NCBI RefSeq assembly: GCF_022267315.1
Contig: NZ_JAIKLE010000028.1
Coordinates: 1-64,000, forward strand
Source of the DNA: Maribellus maritimus
GTDB lineage: Bacteria > Bacteroidota > Bacteroidia > Bacteroidales > Prolixibacteraceae
Direction of reading: 5' to 3'
Length of the DNA stretch: 64,000 nucleotides
The translations under genes were made by a program, and so were the position numbers. The notes under the pieces were generated by a model, which was not told the DNA's origin, ran no database searches, and was given only the letters and a program-made list of their open reading frames with translations. This document shows positions 62,171-64,000 of the stretch, piece by piece (the stretch's first letter is position 1; every line of letters begins with the position of its first letter).

Positions 62171-62515
62171 AAAAAATTGAACAAATAATAATAAAATAAA
62201 TAATTAAATACTGAGAAGTTGTTTTCTCTACCAGATTAGACAATTACTGAACATTTTAGTTCTCAATGATTTTTATACATTGCAGTAAAAATTAAAAACA
62301 GTCAATTACTTTACCCAAATAGTAAAAACAATATTTTCTTCCATATACAAAATAACGCACATTTTAGCAGATAATCTAATTTATTTTGTATGATTTTAAA
62401 TAATTACATTAAAAAACCTTCCCGAAGGAAGGCTCTGTAAGGTGAGATCAATTATTTTTTTATTAATAAATCTGATTCAAATTTATAAAATTTAACTTCA
62501 AAAAGAATTAATTAC
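62171..62515. other. AT-rich leader/spacer
   Basis: 345 bases, containing the upstream region of the RRM gene and the terminator at 62408-62430. No other gene seen. A long 5' untranslated leader for the RRM mRNA is possible, but no promoter box was firmly identified. Confidence 0.4.
62408..62430 (-). terminator. Terminator after the cytidylate-kinase-like gene
   Basis: Minus strand CCTTCC-TTCG-GGAAGG with a UUCG tetraloop, followed by six T; 86 bases after the stop codon. Confidence 0.75.
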
Positions 62516-63238
62516 TTAAAGATTGAACTGTGAGCTTATTATTTTTTTGTCTTTTAATATGTTGATAACGGCATCTACGATCTGATCGTCCTCCAGCGAT
62601 GCATAATTAAAGATAATGTCAAAATCATTGTTTTCAGCCTTTCTTCCAATAATTTTCTCAATAAATGAATCCCGTTTTTGATCCATTTCATTAATGTATT
62701 TCGCGGCTTCTGCCTGGCTTAGATCTTTGAGCTGCATTACTCTGTTGATTCGCCACTCTGTGGGCGCTTCAAGTCTTATGTTTAGTTTGTCAGGAACATT
62801 CCGAAGTATTACTCCTGCCGAACGGCCAACAATAATTTTTCGGCCCGAAGTAGCTAATTTACAAACCACTCCTTTGAAAATGTCAATTAGCTTTTTGTCT
62901 GAGATATCATAAATCGTTTCATTTGAAAAAGCACGGGCAACTTCTTTCATCATTCTTACCGCCTCTGCCTTGTCATCATAACTTCCGTTATTAATTTCAA
63001 TTATCATATTTTCAACTACATCTGAAAATATTGTTTTATCAACCCAGCTCCATTCTGCGTCGGTTTTTGTTTCCGACATATAACTGTAGCCCGTTAATAT
63101 CTTAGAGAGTTTTATTGCGATACGCTGCGCAGAACAACCTGCCTGACGCGAGATTGTTACTACGGGGCCGGGGAAATCCCCGGTTTCAAGGTTAAAACAG
63201 GAAAATGTATGTAAATAGTTGTTTAAGAACCTCTCCAT
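62516..63238 (-). CDS. Cytidylate-kinase-like protein
   Basis: A 240-aa protein of the cytidylate-kinase-like P-loop family (Cytidylate_kin_2). The nucleotide-binding region reads VVTISRQAGCSAQRIAIKL (about 26-44), a degenerate P-loop where canonical GxxGxGKS is replaced, as is usual in this family. Later IIVGRSAGVILR and the lid segment EWRINRVMQLKDLSQAEA follow. It is not the housekeeping Cmk. Substrate unknown; relatives are widespread in anaerobic bacteria. Confidence 0.85.
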   Translation of the reverse strand: MERFLNNYLHTFSCFNLETGDFPGPVVTISRQAGCSAQRIAIKLSKILTGYSYMSETKTDAEWSWVDKTIFSDVVENMIIEINNGSYDDKAEAVRMMKEVARAFSNETIYDISDKKLIDIFKGVVCKLATSGRKIIVGRSAGVILRNVPDKLNIRLEAPTEWRINRVMQLKDLSQAEAAKYINEMDQKRDSFIEKIIGRKAENNDFDIIFNYASLEDDQIVDAVINILKDKKIISSQFNL

Positions 63239-63481
63239 TTTAAGGTTATTATTTAAGGTTAATCATTCGAAGTTACAATCAAATATTTTTTATTTAAGCA
63301 TTATGTGTTATACAATACCTCTTTTTTTTAATGTTATTCAACAACTTTCCCGGACCTTTTTGGAAGGATTAATTTTAAATTTTAGTGTTTTCAGGTTAAC
63401 TTTATACGATTTTGTTAAAAAGTAAACGGGGCTTAAGCCAGAGAAAGAGAAATGGTCTGGCTCCTTTTAATATAATAAATT

Positions 63482-64000
63482 ATGAATCAGCCAATAAAAG
63501 TTGCAATATCTTCATTTGGATTATCAGGACAGGCATTTCACGGGCCTTCTTTAAAAGTAAACTCAGGTTTTGAAGTGCTTCAGGTTTTGGAACGCTCAAA
63601 AGAGTTATCTCAAAGTTTATTTCCAGATGCAGAAATAGTCCGTAATTTTCAGGAGATAGTTAATAACTCTGCCGTTGAACTTGTAATTGTAAATACTCCC
63701 GACTATTTACACTTTGAGATGGCAAAACAAGTGATAAACGCGGGCAAGCATCTTGTTGTTGAAAAGCCTGTGGCACAAAAAAGTGCAGAAGCTGCCGAAT
63801 TGGTGCGGCTGGCAAAAGAAAAAGGTGTGGTATTTACAGTATATCAAAACCGACGTCTGGACGGTGATTTTTTAACTGTGAAGAAAATCCTGGAGCAGGG
63901 AAATCTGGGAAGGCTGGTGGAATTTGAATCGCATTTTGATAGATACAGGACTTATATAACACCTGACACGTGGAAAGAAGAAGGCGACGAGTATATCGGT
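63482..64000 (+). CDS. Gfo/Idh/MocA-family oxidoreductase (partial)
   Basis: The first 173 residues of a gene that runs off the right edge. An N-terminal Rossmann fold (VAISSFGLSGQAFHGPSLK), NTPDYLHFEMA, and the family signature AGKHLVVEKPVA with the catalytic-site Lys are visible. In place of GxGxxG it has SSFGLSG, a variant seen in a subset of the family. These enzymes oxidise or reduce sugars and sugar derivatives with NAD(P). It may belong to the sugar-use region to its left, but two unrelated genes lie between. Confidence 0.88.
   Translation, partial: MNQPIKVAISSFGLSGQAFHGPSLKVNSGFEVLQVLERSKELSQSLFPDAEIVRNFQEIVNNSAVELVIVNTPDYLHFEMAKQVINAGKHLVVEKPVAQKSAEAAELVRLAKEKGVVFTVYQNRRLDGDFLTVKKILEQGNLGRLVEFESHFDRYRTYITPDTWKEEGDEYIG

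Noticed and set aside
1-64000. Insertion sequences or prophage genes
   Set aside because: No transposase, integrase or phage structural gene could be recognised anywhere in the window.

Overview
The window looks like chromosomal DNA of an AT-rich Bacteroidota, probably Bacteroidales/Marinilabiliales-like. The evidence is a short primary sigma factor without region 1.1, promoters with the TAnnTTTG -7 box in front of many genes, type IX secretion (T9SS) C-terminal domains on very large surface proteins, a BtuB/BtuG-like cobalamin locus, and GC-rich REP-like palindromes typical of the phylum. I cannot assign a genus from sequence alone.

Layout. (1) 1-960: four tandem copies of a ~90-nt minus-strand unit, each with its own -7 box, an almost invariant C-poor body and (in the three complete copies) a hairpin with a U-tract. 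I read this as a tandem small-RNA array. (2) 1066-16824: housekeeping genes. These are floA-nfeD-clpS and a TPR/SPOR lipid-bilayer-targeted protein (minus); bcp, recA, then a threonine operon thrA - phosphoglycerate-mutase-like proposed homoserine kinase - thrC, rpoD and rpe (plus); a FeoA-FeoB fusion with its Cys-rich partner (minus); an unrecognised protein, a thiamine-binding-like protein and tRNA-Arg(ACG) (plus). (3) 16967-39236: nine consecutive ~800-aa FtsX/MacB-type ABC permeases on the minus strand plus the broken 3' end of a tenth, with no ATPase in the window. Eight share a nearly constant last 95 residues on otherwise diverged bodies. The long spacers carry GC hairpins and relic second copies of the gene terminus. 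(4) 39612-39901: an HU-family gene with a C-terminal frameshift.

(5) 40710-55958 (minus): a cobalamin riboswitch drives a btuB-type TonB receptor, a BtuG-like beta-propeller lipoprotein, a 'PAPGQF' surface lipoprotein, a propeller/FN3 protein with a T9SS tail, a small multi-pass membrane protein, and a 2296-residue protein that fuses the same modules. The likely job is capture of a corrinoid at the surface and delivery through BtuB; the role of the T9SS proteins is inference. A ~47-bp diverged direct repeat lies on each side of this block.

(6) 56365-61567: a LacI regulator (minus) facing an aldo/keto reductase of the L-fucose dehydrogenase type, a zinc alcohol dehydrogenase and a GH29 alpha-L-fucosidase lipoprotein (plus), which together look like a locus for release and oxidation of fucose. 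(7) 61742-64000: an RRM RNA-binding protein, a cytidylate-kinase-like protein, and the start of a Gfo/Idh/MocA oxidoreductase that runs off the window.
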